A DNA stretch of 64,000 bases. Source: Macrococcoides goetzii. GTDB taxonomy: Bacteria > Bacillota > Bacilli > Staphylococcales > Staphylococcaceae. The DNA lies in assembly GCF_002742385.2 (NCBI RefSeq), contig NZ_MJBI02000002.1:186001-250000 (forward strand), read 5' to 3'. A model generated the notes under the pieces. The model was not told the DNA's origin and did not search any database. It saw only the letters and a program-made list of their open reading frames with translations. Position numbers and translations under genes: made by a program. This document shows positions 17,702 to 26,155 of this stretch, piece after piece; position 1 is the stretch's first letter, and each line of letters opens with the position of its first letter.

Positions 17702-18797
17702 AAATTTCTCCTATCTTAAAATCGTTTTGAAATTGTTGATACAGTTCACCGTCTTGTTCAAAGATCATTTGACGCATAAATTCTCCGGTAATACGTGATA
17801 ATAAGATACCATTACGGTAGTGTCCTGTTGCCACAAATAATCCTTCATCTAATTGATCGAGGACAGGTCGATGCAACGTGCTATCTGGCCTAAAACCACA
17901 ATCAATGCTGACGAGGGTGCTTTCTCGTAATATCGGGATGAGTTTAAACGTTTCTTCAAGTAACCACTTTATACCTTCTGCACTCGCTTGTTGATTTGTA
18001 TCAAGTGAAGTTGTCGCACCAATTAAATAATGATTGTCTGATTTAGGGACAATATAATGTCCGTTCGTCTGGAATAGTGTCTCTTTTAAATGAAGATCAG
18101 GATGATGTAACGTCAGTACCTCTCCCTTCACACCTTGCATCGGAAAGTCTATATCAAGCATATTAAGTAATGGTTCGCTTTTACATCCTGCAGCAATAAT
18201 GACTTTTTCTGAGATGATGGTTTTATCGCTTATTGATAAGTGATATTTATCATTTACATAGTTAATGGACTTGACGAAATCTGAAATATGAGGAATATCT
18301 TGATTTGCTTGCTGTATAACGGTTAAATATTTACCGGCATTGACTTGACCATCTGTAGGAATCCACATTGCCTGTTCAAACACATTACTGATTGAACCAT
18401 TCGCGTAAGAAGATAACGCTTTTGAAGCAATCCATTCAAATTGTTCATGTTTTGAATTTAGAAAATCGTATTGAGTCTTTAATTTCTCTTCATCTCCAGG
18501 TGAAGCAATTTTAAGCAATCCATGTTGTTGTAAGTCAATAGATGATCCAGTCAAGTTTTCCAGTTCCTGAATATGATCAGGCATCATTTGCTGACCAAGC
18601 ATAGAGAGTCTGTATAAAGGACTATCTTCAGTAAATTCATTTTGTGCCCCGAGCATACCGCCAGCAGCGTGTGTTGCTTTATAACCATGTGCATCATCTA
18701 TGATTGCAATATTATCTGTATGGTCTTTGAGTGCGTACACAATATTTTCTCCGATAATTCCTCCGCCTATTACAACGATGTCGTACGTAGTAACCAC
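17685..18797 (-). CDS. thiO: Glycine oxidase ThiO
   Basis: FAD-dependent oxidase of 370 residues that makes iminoglycine for thiazole synthesis. The N-terminal YDIVVIGGGIIG is the dinucleotide-binding motif, followed by THAAGGMLGAQ. MQGVKGEVLTL and the C-terminal VATGHYRNGILLS block are typical of the DAO family. Start at GTG 18797 is uncertain because its only RBS-like sequence (AAAAAGGAG) touches the codon. The start lies inside the end of tenI, a 28-bp overlap. Confidence 0.92.
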   Translation of the reverse strand: MVTTYDIVVIGGGIIGENIVYALKDHTDNIAIIDDAHGYKATHAAGGMLGAQNEFTEDSPLYRLSMLGQQMMPDHIQELENLTGSSIDLQQHGLLKIASPGDEEKLKTQYDFLNSKHEQFEWIASKALSSYANGSISNVFEQAMWIPTDGQVNAGKYLTVIQQANQDIPHISDFVKSINYVNDKYHLSISDKTIISEKVIIAAGCKSEPLLNMLDIDFPMQGVKGEVLTLHHPDLHLKETLFQTNGHYIVPKSDNHYLIGATTSLDTNQQASAEGIKWLLEETFKLIPILRESTLVSIDCGFRPDSTLHRPVLDQLDEGLFVATGHYRNGILLSRITGEFMRQMIFEQDGELYQQFQNDFKIGEIYENIH

Positions 18798-19351
18798 TCC
18801 TTTTTTACAGAAATAAATTCTTGTTTATTAGTAAATAACCTGATACCTGCAAAACCTGAAAATTTAGTGTTTAACTGTCTTATTGTGTTGATGTTGATGC
18901 CGCCTAATGCGATAACAGGGATATCGACATGAGTGACTGCATCAATTTGAGCTGTGGCTCTAGTTGGTAAATCAGGTTTGGACGGTGTAGGGAAGACATG
19001 ACCAAATAAAATAAATGATAGATTAAGCGATTCAGCGTGTTTGGCTGATGCCAAAGAATGAACGCTTTGACTGACTTGTATTTCTGGATAATCATTTCTA
19101 AAGACATCTATTTCAGAATTACTTTCTTTAAAGTGAATTCTCGTTAAATGACATGCAAATAAAATATTTGGATTGTTATGCACGATAATTTTATCTTTAG
19201 GAATTCTTGTTATCAGCTGATTTATGAAATGAATGATCTCTTTTTCTGCTGCATCAAACCTTAAAATAACGCCATCTATTTCATCATGAACCTGGATGAT
19301 TTGATTGAGAACGGTGATAGAAGGTTTTGACGATGTAATCATGATAAACAC
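18770..19351 (-). CDS. tenI: Thiazole tautomerase TenI-like protein
   Basis: TIM-barrel protein of the ThiE/TenI family, 193 residues. SQSVHSLASAKHAESL, ILFGHVFPTPSKPDLPTR and PVIALGGININTI match TenI rather than ThiE: the phosphate-binding Gly motif and HV segment are kept, while the ThiE pyrimidine motif is not. TenI speeds aromatisation of the thiazole phosphate. I prefer GTG 19351 (GAGG eight bases upstream) over GTG 19360, which abuts the RBS. First gene behind the TPP riboswitch. Confidence 0.88.
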   Translation of the reverse strand: MFIMITSSKPSITVLNQIIQVHDEIDGVILRFDAAEKEIIHFINQLITRIPKDKIIVHNNPNILFACHLTRIHFKESNSEIDVFRNDYPEIQVSQSVHSLASAKHAESLNLSFILFGHVFPTPSKPDLPTRATAQIDAVTHVDIPVIALGGININTIRQLNTKFSGFAGIRLFTNKQEFISVKKEWLLRTTSL

Positions 19352-19364
19352 ACGTTTCACCTCG

Positions 19365-19400
19365 AAAAAACACCCACTAACTAAAATAAGCTAGTGGGTG
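19365..19400 (-). terminator. Attenuator terminator of the TPP riboswitch
   Basis: On the minus strand CACCCACTAGCT and AGTTAGTGGGTG form an almost perfect stem followed by TTTTTT, just before the tenI RBS. It is the likely expression platform: TPP binding would favour this hairpin. Confidence 0.85.
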
Positions 19401-19433
19401 TTGGAATTAGTATAATTAAAAACACTAAAATTC

Positions 19434-19524
19434 AATCACGCTTCCCTACGTTGGTTCTAACCAAGTCAGGTTCAAAGAGTCGGAAATCATTTCCTCTCAG
19501 CCCGGTTGTGGGCACCCCTAGCAA
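19434..19524 (-). ncRNA. TPP riboswitch (THI element)
   Basis: Read on the minus strand, the conserved blocks appear in order: GGGGTGCC, GGGCTGAGAG, then GAACCTGA and the closing CGTAGGGAAGCGT. These are the hallmarks of the thi box aptamer. It stands upstream of tenI-thiOSGF with an intrinsic terminator between, so transcription of the operon should fall when thiamine pyrophosphate is plentiful. Confidence 0.96.
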
Positions 19525-19623
19525 ATATTTAATTCTGTATTAAGCCTACCACTAGTTAGAGTGAATTTCAATCATCTCAAATTCATGATAAAATAAATTA
19601 ACGATAAAATGGGGTGTAAAAGG

Positions 19624-20070
19624 ATGAATGAAGAAGAGAAGTTATCTTTATTAATTGATGAACGTACAGAACTTATTCAAAATGAGACGGTGTATGACAA
19701 AGCAGAAATTGAACAAAATCATACGGATTCTGTAGAGGTGGTGCTTGAACCAGCGATACAACAGGAACGTATGTCTTCTGAAGAAATTTTAAGAGAAATT
19801 GCAGAAGAAGAAGAACTTGAAGAAGAATACGCGCAAGCAGTTGAAGAAGTGAAATTATTTAAATATATTGTCCATACGATCAAATTTCATGAAGGAGATA
19901 CAATTACAATCCATCAACTGCGCAATATATGTGCACATAGTGAAGCTGAATTATTACCAGATGATTTAGATGAACAATTAAATGATTATATTGAAGCGGG
20001 ATATATCAGAATTAATGATGACAAAATATATATCACATTCTTAGGTGAGCATGTAAATACTCTGTTATAA
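19624..20070 (+). CDS. Acidic protein of unknown function
   Basis: A soluble 148-residue protein I do not recognise. The N-terminal 80 residues are very acidic (EEEELEEEYA) and probably helical. The C-terminal 65 residues (FKYIVHTIKFHEGDTITIHQLRNIC... YIRINDDKIYITFLG) look like a small folded domain, possibly winged-helix. ATG 19624 is taken because GGGGTG lies eight bases upstream; ATG 19609 precedes that RBS. It is monocistronic, between the riboswitch and a convergent hemerythrin-like gene. Confidence 0.7.
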   Translation: MNEEEKLSLLIDERTELIQNETVYDKAEIEQNHTDSVEVVLEPAIQQERMSSEEILREIAEEEELEEEYAQAVEEVKLFKYIVHTIKFHEGDTITIHQLRNICAHSEAELLPDDLDEQLNDYIEAGYIRINDDKIYITFLGEHVNTLL

Positions 20071-20085
20071 GTGTTTATTACATCA

Positions 20086-20127
20086 AACAAGCAAGAGTGG
20101 AACAATTTAGTTCCACTCTTGCTTGTT
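20086..20127. terminator. Long hairpin between convergent genes
   Basis: AACAAGCAAGAGTGGAA pairs perfectly over 17 bp with 20111-20127 around an eight-base loop. The T-tract is weak, but the position between two converging genes fits a shared terminator. Confidence 0.7.
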
Positions 20128-20136
20128 AGTCAGAGA

Positions 20137-20562
20137 TTAATCTTTCAGTAAAAATGCTTCTTCGTCTCGTGAATGAATTTCATTAACGATAATCAAACTT
20201 CTAAAATAATCGATAATTTGAGTGGAGAACCCTTCGTTCTCCATTTGTGCTTTAATCTTAGCGACAACTTGACGCATAATATCATGATCACGTGTGAGTT
20301 GTTGAACTTTATCATGTAGTTCAGGATTATTATTTTCCGCTTCTGTGTAGAAACCATCTGCTTCTTCCTCAGCATCCGCGTGACTTATGACACGTGATTC
20401 CCAGAAATCTACAAGCGCGATTACTTCTTGAATCACTTCTTCTTCCGTACCGTTTTGATATGTTCTGATCAATTCATCTGTCATATTCACAGCAAGGCCT
20501 AAACCTGTATCGTGAATTTGTTTATGTGCATGTAGTTGTCTTAGTGATGGTCCGACTGGCAT
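20137..20562 (-). CDS. Hemerythrin-like (HHE domain) protein
   Basis: A 141-residue four-helix protein with the metal ligands expected of an HHE hemerythrin domain: HAHKQIHD near residue 10-17, HADAEE, LTRDHDIMRQV and EIHSRDEEAF. Such proteins bind a di-iron centre and sense or handle oxygen, NO or iron. I start at ATG 20562 behind CGGAGATGAT; an upstream in-frame ATG at 20592 lacks an RBS. It has its own promoter region upstream. Function beyond the fold is unknown. Confidence 0.75.
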   Translation of the reverse strand: MPVGPSLRQLHAHKQIHDTGLGLAVNMTDELIRTYQNGTEEEVIQEVIALVDFWESRVISHADAEEEADGFYTEAENNNPELHDKVQQLTRDHDIMRQVVAKIKAQMENEGFSTQIIDYFRSLIIVNEIHSRDEEAFLLKD

Positions 20563-20613
20563 ACAATCATCTCCGTTCAGTATATTTATCACTATTGTAT
20601 TATAGAAAATATA

Positions 20614-20643
20614 ATAAAAAGACTAGGGGATTCCCTAGTCTTA
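20614..20643 (-). terminator. Terminator after terC
   Basis: On the minus strand AAGACTAGGG and CCCCTAGTCTT form a hairpin followed by TTTTTAT. Confidence 0.85.
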
Positions 20644-20667
20644 TATTATTCAGATACGTAGTGATTA

Positions 20668-21447
20668 TTAATGTTGATGACTTTGTCCACGTTTACTTGT
20701 AACAAAACCAATCACTAAGATTGAAAGTAATACCCCCCAGAAGATCAGTTGCCATTGTAATGAATGAGGGAAGTCATGAGGTAATACATGAATCGATTCA
20801 TGTGCTAATACAAGCACGACAAGTTTGATACCAATCCAGCCTACAATCGCAAATGCTGCAGCTTCAAGTCCAGGATATGTTTCCAGGATTTTAATGAAAT
20901 ATGTTGCGGCAAATCGCATTAACACAACGCCAAGCATACCTCCGATAAACATTACCGTAAACTGTCCGGCATTAAGGCCCATAAAGTCAGGTCCGACGTG
21001 TGGTAAAGTAATTGCTATTGCAATTGCAGCAAGCATTGAGTCGATTGCGAAGGCGATATCTGCAAATTCGATTTTTAGAACTGTCATCCAGAAACTGCTA
21101 CCTTTAGCTGCTTCTTCTTCAGCGATATTTGGTATATTAGGATCATCAACATGATTTTTCTTCTTAAAGTACGCATATAAACTTTTTGCTGACATGAAGA
21201 GTAAGTAAGCTGCTCCTGCTGCTTGTATCCACCAATACTTTGCAAGAACTGTTATAAAGAATAACGCGATTAATCTAAATGCAAATGCACCTACTAAACC
21301 GTAAAATAGTGCTTTCTTTCTTTGTTCTTCCGGCAAATGTTTTGCCATTACAGCCATGACGATGGCATTATCTGCTGCAAGTAACCCTTCTAATAAAACT
21401 AATACGATTACTACCCATGCATACGCCATTAAAATACTTGGATCCAC
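20668..21447 (-). CDS. TerC-family membrane protein, probable Mn2+ exporter
   Basis: Polytopic protein of 259 residues with seven or eight helices. The family motifs with acidic metal-binding residues are present: LEGLLAADNAIVMAVMAKHLP and IEFADIAFAIDSMLAAIAI. TerC/YkoY proteins export manganese, in part to load secreted enzymes. The start is GTG 21447, seven bases after AAGGAGG. The leader carries a yybP-ykoY riboswitch, which directly supports a manganese role. Monocistronic, with a terminator after the gene. Confidence 0.9.
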   Translation of the reverse strand: MDPSILMAYAWVVIVLVLLEGLLAADNAIVMAVMAKHLPEEQRKKALFYGLVGAFAFRLIALFFITVLAKYWWIQAAGAAYLLFMSAKSLYAYFKKKNHVDDPNIPNIAEEEAAKGSSFWMTVLKIEFADIAFAIDSMLAAIAIAITLPHVGPDFMGLNAGQFTVMFIGGMLGVVLMRFAATYFIKILETYPGLEAAAFAIVGWIGIKLVVLVLAHESIHVLPHDFPHSLQWQLIFWGVLLSILVIGFVTSKRGQSHQH

Positions 21448-21476
21448 TATAATTCCTCCTTAATTTTAATGAATAT

Positions 21477-21511
21477 AAAAAGACCCATGCCAAATATATT
21501 GGCAAAGGTCT
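21477..21511 (-). terminator. Riboswitch-controlled terminator before terC
   Basis: On the minus strand AGACCTTTGCCAA and TTGGCATGGGTCT form a hairpin followed by TTTTTAT. Its 5' arm includes the 3' strand of the aptamer P1 helix (CCTTTG), so aptamer and terminator are mutually exclusive: an on-switch when Mn2+ is bound. Confidence 0.85.
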
Positions 21512-21612
21512 CACTGAACAGTAATTGTTCCATAACGCCGGAAGTTCCAAAACTTCGTAATGACGACGTTATGCTTAGGGTCTCCCCTTGAGCTACTCCC
21601 CTTCGACATAAG
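21500..21612 (-). ncRNA. yybP-ykoY manganese riboswitch
   Basis: Read on the minus strand, CGAAGGGGAGTAGC at the 5' end and GAGACCTTTGCC at the 3' end are the conserved blocks of the yybP-ykoY motif. CGAAGG pairs with CCTTTG as P1, and a long internal helix (ACGTCGTCATTACGAAG...) lies between. The motif senses Mn2+. It precedes terC with an overlapping terminator. The rest of the 21613-21782 gap is AT-rich with nothing recognisable. Confidence 0.93.
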
Positions 21613-21782
21613 TCTTAGGATATTCATTTGTTGATTTATTCAAATTATGAATAAATATCATTAAAATCATCTTAACACAGAAATGTGTAAATAGCTATAA
21701 TTTTATTTTTTATAAATAGTAATGGATGATATTTTAATGCTGTTATAAATACTAAAGATTTAAAAATGAAGCATATAAATAT

Positions 21783-22391
21783 TTAGTTTTTCTTTCTGCG
21801 ATAGAGCCAGATAATGCCTCCGATAATGATAACCGCCATTAAAATATAAAACACATTAGAATAAAGATCGAAATAGTGGAGTACAACTTCCCAGTTCTGA
21901 CCTAACACCATACCAAGATATATTAAGACTGCATTCCAGATGAGTGTCCCGACTGTCGTATACAAAACGAATGGAACGATAGACATTTGACTCAAACCAG
22001 CAGGGATGGAAATTAAACTGCGAATCAAGGGAACAAATCGGCATAAAAATACTGCGGTATAGCCGTATTTGTGAAACCATTTATTTGCACTTTGTAAATC
22101 ATGAATATCAAGTCGTAATATAAAGCCGTATTTATCTACAATTTTTTCAATTCTTCTAAGACCAAGTATATGTCCAGCATAATAAAGAATAATAGCGCCG
22201 ATTACTGCTCCAAGTGTTGAAGAGATGAGCATTCCTATAAATGTGAGTTTTGGAGACTGGTCAACCATAAAACCGCCAAATGTTAGAATTACTTCTGATG
22301 GGATAGGAGGAAAAACATTTTCAAGTAATATTAAAAAAAATACACCAAAGTATCCGAACTGTTCCATAACTTTCATAATCCATTCTTGCAT
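21783..22391 (-). CDS. DedA-family membrane protein
   Basis: VTT/DedA family protein, 202 residues with five or six helices. The motifs ENVFPPIPSEVILTFGG near the N-terminus and FCRFVPLIRSLISIPAGLSQM in the middle are diagnostic. Bacterial DedA proteins act as lipid flippases (undecaprenyl phosphate or phosphatidylethanolamine) and affect membrane potential. RBS GGAGTGA lies before ATG 22391. Monocistronic. Confidence 0.9.
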   Translation of the reverse strand: MQEWIMKVMEQFGYFGVFFLILLENVFPPIPSEVILTFGGFMVDQSPKLTFIGMLISSTLGAVIGAIILYYAGHILGLRRIEKIVDKYGFILRLDIHDLQSANKWFHKYGYTAVFLCRFVPLIRSLISIPAGLSQMSIVPFVLYTTVGTLIWNAVLIYLGMVLGQNWEVVLHYFDLYSNVFYILMAVIIIGGIIWLYRRKKN

Positions 22392-22560
22392 ATCGTCACT
22401 CCAATAGTTTTAGTAAATACTATTTTAACGTAATGTAATATATAAATTCAAAATAAATGATAATTTTAAGCATAGTATTTAGATTTTTATTACAATTCAT
22501 AATGATTATCAGGGGCTTTAAAGGGTATAAACAAATAAATAAAGAAGTTTTAGGAGTGAC

Positions 22561-22923
22561 ATGATGAACAAGTTTAGACAAATTACAGCATCTGAATTAT
22601 TCCCAACTGAACAATTAGGACCAGAGATTTATGGTACTGTACAATTTCAAGTCGGAGAGACATCTGAATTTAGTGGTGCATATATTACAACGAATGAAAG
22701 ATTATTTATGAATGTCGATATGGGTGAGAAAGTTTATGAGCGTGTTGTAGGTTATAATGAAATGAATGATGCATCTATAACTGATGAAGGTGTGTTATTA
22801 GATTTTCATATGGGTGGTATCCCGATGACGAATATTACAAAAGGTGATGCACAGGAATTTGTGAACTTTGTAAATCAGCAAATTGAAAAAGTGAAAGAAA
22901 GACAGGATAACGTTTCAGAATAA
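22561..22923 (+). CDS. Small protein, possible bacterial PH-like domain
   Basis: A 120-residue soluble protein with alternating beta-strand pattern (TNERLFMNVDM, VYERVVGYNEMNDASI, VLLDFHMGGIPMTNI) and a C-terminal helix (DAQEFVNFVNQQIEKVKERQ). That pattern resembles bacterial pleckstrin-homology proteins such as the YokE-like family, but the assignment is weak. RBS GGAGTGAC lies next to ATG 22561. Monocistronic with a clear terminator. Confidence 0.6.
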   Translation: MMNKFRQITASELFPTEQLGPEIYGTVQFQVGETSEFSGAYITTNERLFMNVDMGEKVYERVVGYNEMNDASITDEGVLLDFHMGGIPMTNITKGDAQEFVNFVNQQIEKVKERQDNVSE

Positions 22924-22935
22924 TAGTTTAAAAGA

Positions 22936-22966
22936 CCTTGATACTTACGTATCAAGGTGCTTTTAG
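22936..22966 (+). terminator. Terminator after the 120-residue gene
   Basis: CCTTGATAC, loop TTAC, GTATCAAGG, then TGCTTTTA. It may also serve deoD from the other strand. Confidence 0.8.
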
Positions 22967-23002
22967 TATAAAGAAAAAAGTATTTAAAAATATGTTTAAA
23001 GA

Positions 23003-23719
23003 TTATTCTACGATTTCTAAAGCAATTTCCATCATTTTTGTGAATGAAGTTTGACGTTCTTCGGGTGTAGTTTCTTCATGTGTTAATAAGTGATCACTTA
23101 CTGTAAATATTCCTAATGCCTTCACATCTCCGCCAGCGTAAGCTGCATTCATATAAAGGCCAGCAGATTCCATTTCAACAGCTAAAATACCCATTGAACG
23201 CCATTTATCAGTAGCTTCTTTGTTAGCATTGTAGAAAATATCTGATGATAATACGTTACCAACGTGGTTTGGAACACCTTTTTCATCAGCTAATTGTTTC
23301 GCACGCGCTAATAAACTGTAATCAGCGATTGGCGCAAAGTGTCCTGGCAACCCATATTGTGCTACATAATTTGAATCAGTTGATGCACCTTGAGCGATGA
23401 TTACATCATATACATTAATACCTTCCTGCATTGCGCCACATGAACCTACGCGAATTAAGTTTTTAACACCGAAAGTATGAATTAATTCATATGAATAGAT
23501 ACCGATTGATGGGATGCCCATTCCTGTTCCCATAACTGAAATCTTTTTCCCTTTATACGTTCCTGTATAACCAAACATGTTACGTACTTCATTAAATTGA
23601 ACGACATCTTCTAAATATGTTTCAGCGATAAACTTTGCGCGTAAAGGATCTCCTGGTAAAAGAATAGTTTCTGCGATTGGATTGTTTTCCGGTTTAATAT
23701 GTGGTGTTGATTTAGACAT
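23003..23719 (-). CDS. deoD: Purine nucleoside phosphorylase DeoD
   Basis: Hexameric phosphorylase of 238 residues that cleaves purine (deoxy)nucleosides to base and (deoxy)ribose-1-phosphate. ILLPGDPLRAKFIAE binds phosphate, GMGIPSIGIYSYEL and RVGSCGA form the nucleoside site, VEMESAGLYMNA holds the ribose-binding Glu pair, and TVSDHL carries the catalytic Asp. RBS AAAGGAG before ATG 23719. Monocistronic here. Confidence 0.95.
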   Translation of the reverse strand: MSKSTPHIKPENNPIAETILLPGDPLRAKFIAETYLEDVVQFNEVRNMFGYTGTYKGKKISVMGTGMGIPSIGIYSYELIHTFGVKNLIRVGSCGAMQEGINVYDVIIAQGASTDSNYVAQYGLPGHFAPIADYSLLARAKQLADEKGVPNHVGNVLSSDIFYNANKEATDKWRSMGILAVEMESAGLYMNAAYAGGDVKALGIFTVSDHLLTHEETTPEERQTSFTKMMEIALEIVE

Positions 23720-23881
23720 AATGTAAGTCTCCTTTAATATATAGTATTAACTTTAGTCTACAGAGTAATAGATTTTATTTCAAGTCGCAGCGTGATAACA
23801 AAAAGCAATATAAAGTAATTATGTTATAAAAACTAATTTTTAACTATAGATTTTATGAATAGAACTATAATAAAAATTATT

Positions 23882-23910
23882 TTGTGAATATATTCACAAG
23901 ATGATATATT
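23882..23910 (+). promoter_or_regulatory. Perfect Rex box overlapping a promoter
   Basis: TTGTGAATATATTCACAA (23882-23899) is an exact 18-bp palindrome and an exact match to the Rex consensus TTGTGAAWWWWTTCACAA. It overlaps a promoter formed by TTGTGA (23882-23887) and TATATT (23905-23910) with 17-bp spacing. Binding of Rex would block RNA polymerase; a high NADH/NAD+ ratio would release it. Confidence 0.9.
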
Positions 23911-23985
23911 AATGGTGTAGGAGATATTAAAAATATTGATTATGAAACAATAAATTTAAAATAAAAGAATGGGGAGGTCATTTTC

Positions 23986-25044
23986 ATGACAGAAGTTCAG
24001 CAAAAACTCACAGCTAGATCGTTTTTATTCAAAGTTTTAAATGGTGTTGCGTTAGGAATCGTCGTTGGTTTAATTCCAAACGCAATTCTAGGGGAATTAT
24101 TTAAGTATTTAATGCAGTTTCATCCGTTTTTCGGCACATTGTTAAATGTAGTTGTTGGTATTCAGTTTACTGTCCCTGTAATTGTGGGTGTACTGATTGC
24201 GATGCAGTTTAAATTAAATCCATTACAAACTGTAATTGTCGGAACAGCAGCATTCGTTGGTAGTGGTGCTGCAGTATTCCAGGATAAAGTGTGGATGTTA
24301 GTAGGTATAGGTGACTTAATCAATACGATGTTAACAGCATCAATTTCAGTCTTAATTATTTTATGGATTAAAGATAGATTAGGTTCATTGAATATCATCT
24401 TATTACCGATTATCGCCGGTGGATTAGCAGGACTCATCGGTATATTATCATTGCCATATGTTAAATTAATTACAAGTACTTTAGGACAGTTGGTCAATAG
24501 TTTTACAAATCTACAACCTGTATTAATGTGTGTGCTTATCGCTATTGTATTCAGTATTTTAATCATTTCTCCAATATCTACAGTAGCGATTGCGATGGCT
24601 ATAGGTATTTCAGGTATGGCGTCAGGTGCCGCGAATTTAGGTGTGGCAGCTGCAGCGACAATGCTTGTTATTGGCTCTCTTAAAGTAAATAAATCTGGTA
24701 TTACATTAGCGATATTAATGGGTGCAATGAAAATGATGATGCCAAACTTAATTAAATATCCAATCATCATCTTACCTATAGCAGTTACAGCTGCAATGAG
24801 TGGATTGGCTGGTGCCATATTCAATATTCAGGGCACTCCGGCTTCAGCAGGTTTTGGTTACTCTGGATTAGTTGGTCCGATTAATGCATTGAAGTTTATG
24901 GATGGAAATATAGGATTAAATTTAGGTATACTTGCATTAGCTTATATTGTAATTCCTGTTATTACAGGATTAATCGTGAATACTTTATGCCTTAAATTTA
25001 AAATATATAGTCCTGAAGTGTTCAAATTCCAATCTGGAGAATAG
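23986..25044 (+). CDS. PTS EIIC-like membrane permease (PTS_EIIC_2 type)
   Basis: A 352-residue membrane protein with about ten helices. The Gly- and Ala-rich blocks (GIQFTVPVIVGVLIAMQF, VGTAAFVGSGAAV, GISGMASGAANLG, GTPASAGFGYSGLVGP) fit the PTS_EIIC_2 group, whose members lack EIIA and EIIB domains. No phosphorylatable EIIB Cys or EIIA His domain is visible. RBS GGGGAGG before ATG 23986. ddh follows 15 bp downstream, in an operon behind a Rex box. Substrate unknown; a fermentation-linked solute is inferred from the context. Confidence 0.75.
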   Translation: MTEVQQKLTARSFLFKVLNGVALGIVVGLIPNAILGELFKYLMQFHPFFGTLLNVVVGIQFTVPVIVGVLIAMQFKLNPLQTVIVGTAAFVGSGAAVFQDKVWMLVGIGDLINTMLTASISVLIILWIKDRLGSLNIILLPIIAGGLAGLIGILSLPYVKLITSTLGQLVNSFTNLQPVLMCVLIAIVFSILIISPISTVAIAMAIGISGMASGAANLGVAAAATMLVIGSLKVNKSGITLAILMGAMKMMMPNLIKYPIIILPIAVTAAMSGLAGAIFNIQGTPASAGFGYSGLVGPINALKFMDGNIGLNLGILALAYIVIPVITGLIVNTLCLKFKIYSPEVFKFQSGE

Positions 25045-25059
25045 GGAGTGGATTGATGC

Positions 25060-26052
25060 ATGAAAATATTAATGTATGGTACTAGAGAAGATGAAAAAGA
25101 AGCAGCCTTAGCATGGGCACAAAAAGAAAATGTTAAAGTAACTTTTAATGATGGCCCATTAACAATGGAAACGGTAGATTTATTAGATGGTTACGATGCT
25201 GTGACAACGAGTCAGACAGCGCAATTTGATGATAGATTATATGAAATAGTAGCAAATAAAGGGATTAAACAAATTGCACAACGTTCAGCAGGATTCGATA
25301 TGTTTGATTTAGATTTAGCCACACAACATGGATTAATCATTTCGAATGTACCAAGCTATTCACCCAATGCAATTGCAGAATATGCAGTAACCGCAGCGAT
25401 GAATATTATCAGAAATACTGAAAAGATCCAGCGTAAAGTAAGAGAGCATGACTTTACATGGAATAAAACGATTATTAGTAAAGAAATGCGTTCAATGACG
25501 GTAGCAATTATCGGTACAGGTCGAATTGGTAGTATTACAGGACGAATTCTTAAAGGTTTTGGAGCGAAGGTGATTGGTTATGATCTGTATCCAAATGAAG
25601 ATGCTAAAGCATTTTTAACATATACAGATACTTTGGAAGAAGCGGTACGTCAGGCAGATTTAATTTCTATTCATATGCCACTTACAAAAGATAATACGTA
25701 TATGTTCAACGCAGATTTATTCGCTAAAATGAAAGACGGAGTCTATATCGTCAATACTGCACGTGGTGGTATTGTCGATACTAAAGCGTTACTTGATGCA
25801 TTAAATTCAGGCAAAGTGGCAGCTGCTGCATTAGATACTTATGAAAATGAAGCGCCATACTTCCCAAAAGATTTCAGAGATAAAGAAATTGAAGATAAAG
25901 TATTGTTGGAGTTAATCGCACGTGAAGATGTACAAGTATCTCAGCATATTGCATTTTACACTGAAACAGCAGTTATGAATTTAGTTGAAGGTGGTTTATA
26001 TTCAGCGAAAGAAGTTGTAGAAACCGGCAGCTGTGAGAATAGAGTTAATTAA
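25060..26052 (+). CDS. ddh: D-lactate dehydrogenase
   Basis: NAD-dependent D-2-hydroxyacid dehydrogenase, 330 residues, reducing pyruvate to D-lactate in fermentation. IIGTGRIGSITGRILKGFGAKVIGYD is the nucleotide-binding fold, QRSAGFDMFDLD carries the substrate Arg region, NTARGGIVDT the catalytic Arg, and QVSQHIAFYTETA the catalytic His. It is second in the EIIC-ddh operon; control by the upstream Rex box agrees with its role in regenerating NAD+ without oxygen. Confidence 0.93.
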   Translation: MKILMYGTREDEKEAALAWAQKENVKVTFNDGPLTMETVDLLDGYDAVTTSQTAQFDDRLYEIVANKGIKQIAQRSAGFDMFDLDLATQHGLIISNVPSYSPNAIAEYAVTAAMNIIRNTEKIQRKVREHDFTWNKTIISKEMRSMTVAIIGTGRIGSITGRILKGFGAKVIGYDLYPNEDAKAFLTYTDTLEEAVRQADLISIHMPLTKDNTYMFNADLFAKMKDGVYIVNTARGGIVDTKALLDALNSGKVAAAALDTYENEAPYFPKDFRDKEIEDKVLLELIAREDVQVSQHIAFYTETAVMNLVEGGLYSAKEVVETGSCENRVN

Positions 26053-26061
26053 TATAATTTA

Positions 26062-26101
26062 AAAATGAAAGAGACAAAATTTTGTCTCTTTCATTTTTTT
26101 T
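26062..26101. terminator. Bidirectional terminator between ddh and modB
   Basis: An 18-bp perfect stem (AAAATGAAAGAGACAAAA and its complement) followed by a T run on the plus strand and, read backwards, on the minus strand. Confidence 0.9.
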
Positions 26102-26155
26102 TGAATTTTTATGATTTATATGTTAAAGTACTTTCAATATTTCTTAAGAGAAAAA

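Noticed and set aside
24162..24824. Long antisense frame inside the EIIC-like gene
   Set aside because: It is a 220-codon shadow of a membrane protein gene; its residue pattern mirrors the sense strand and no RBS is seen.
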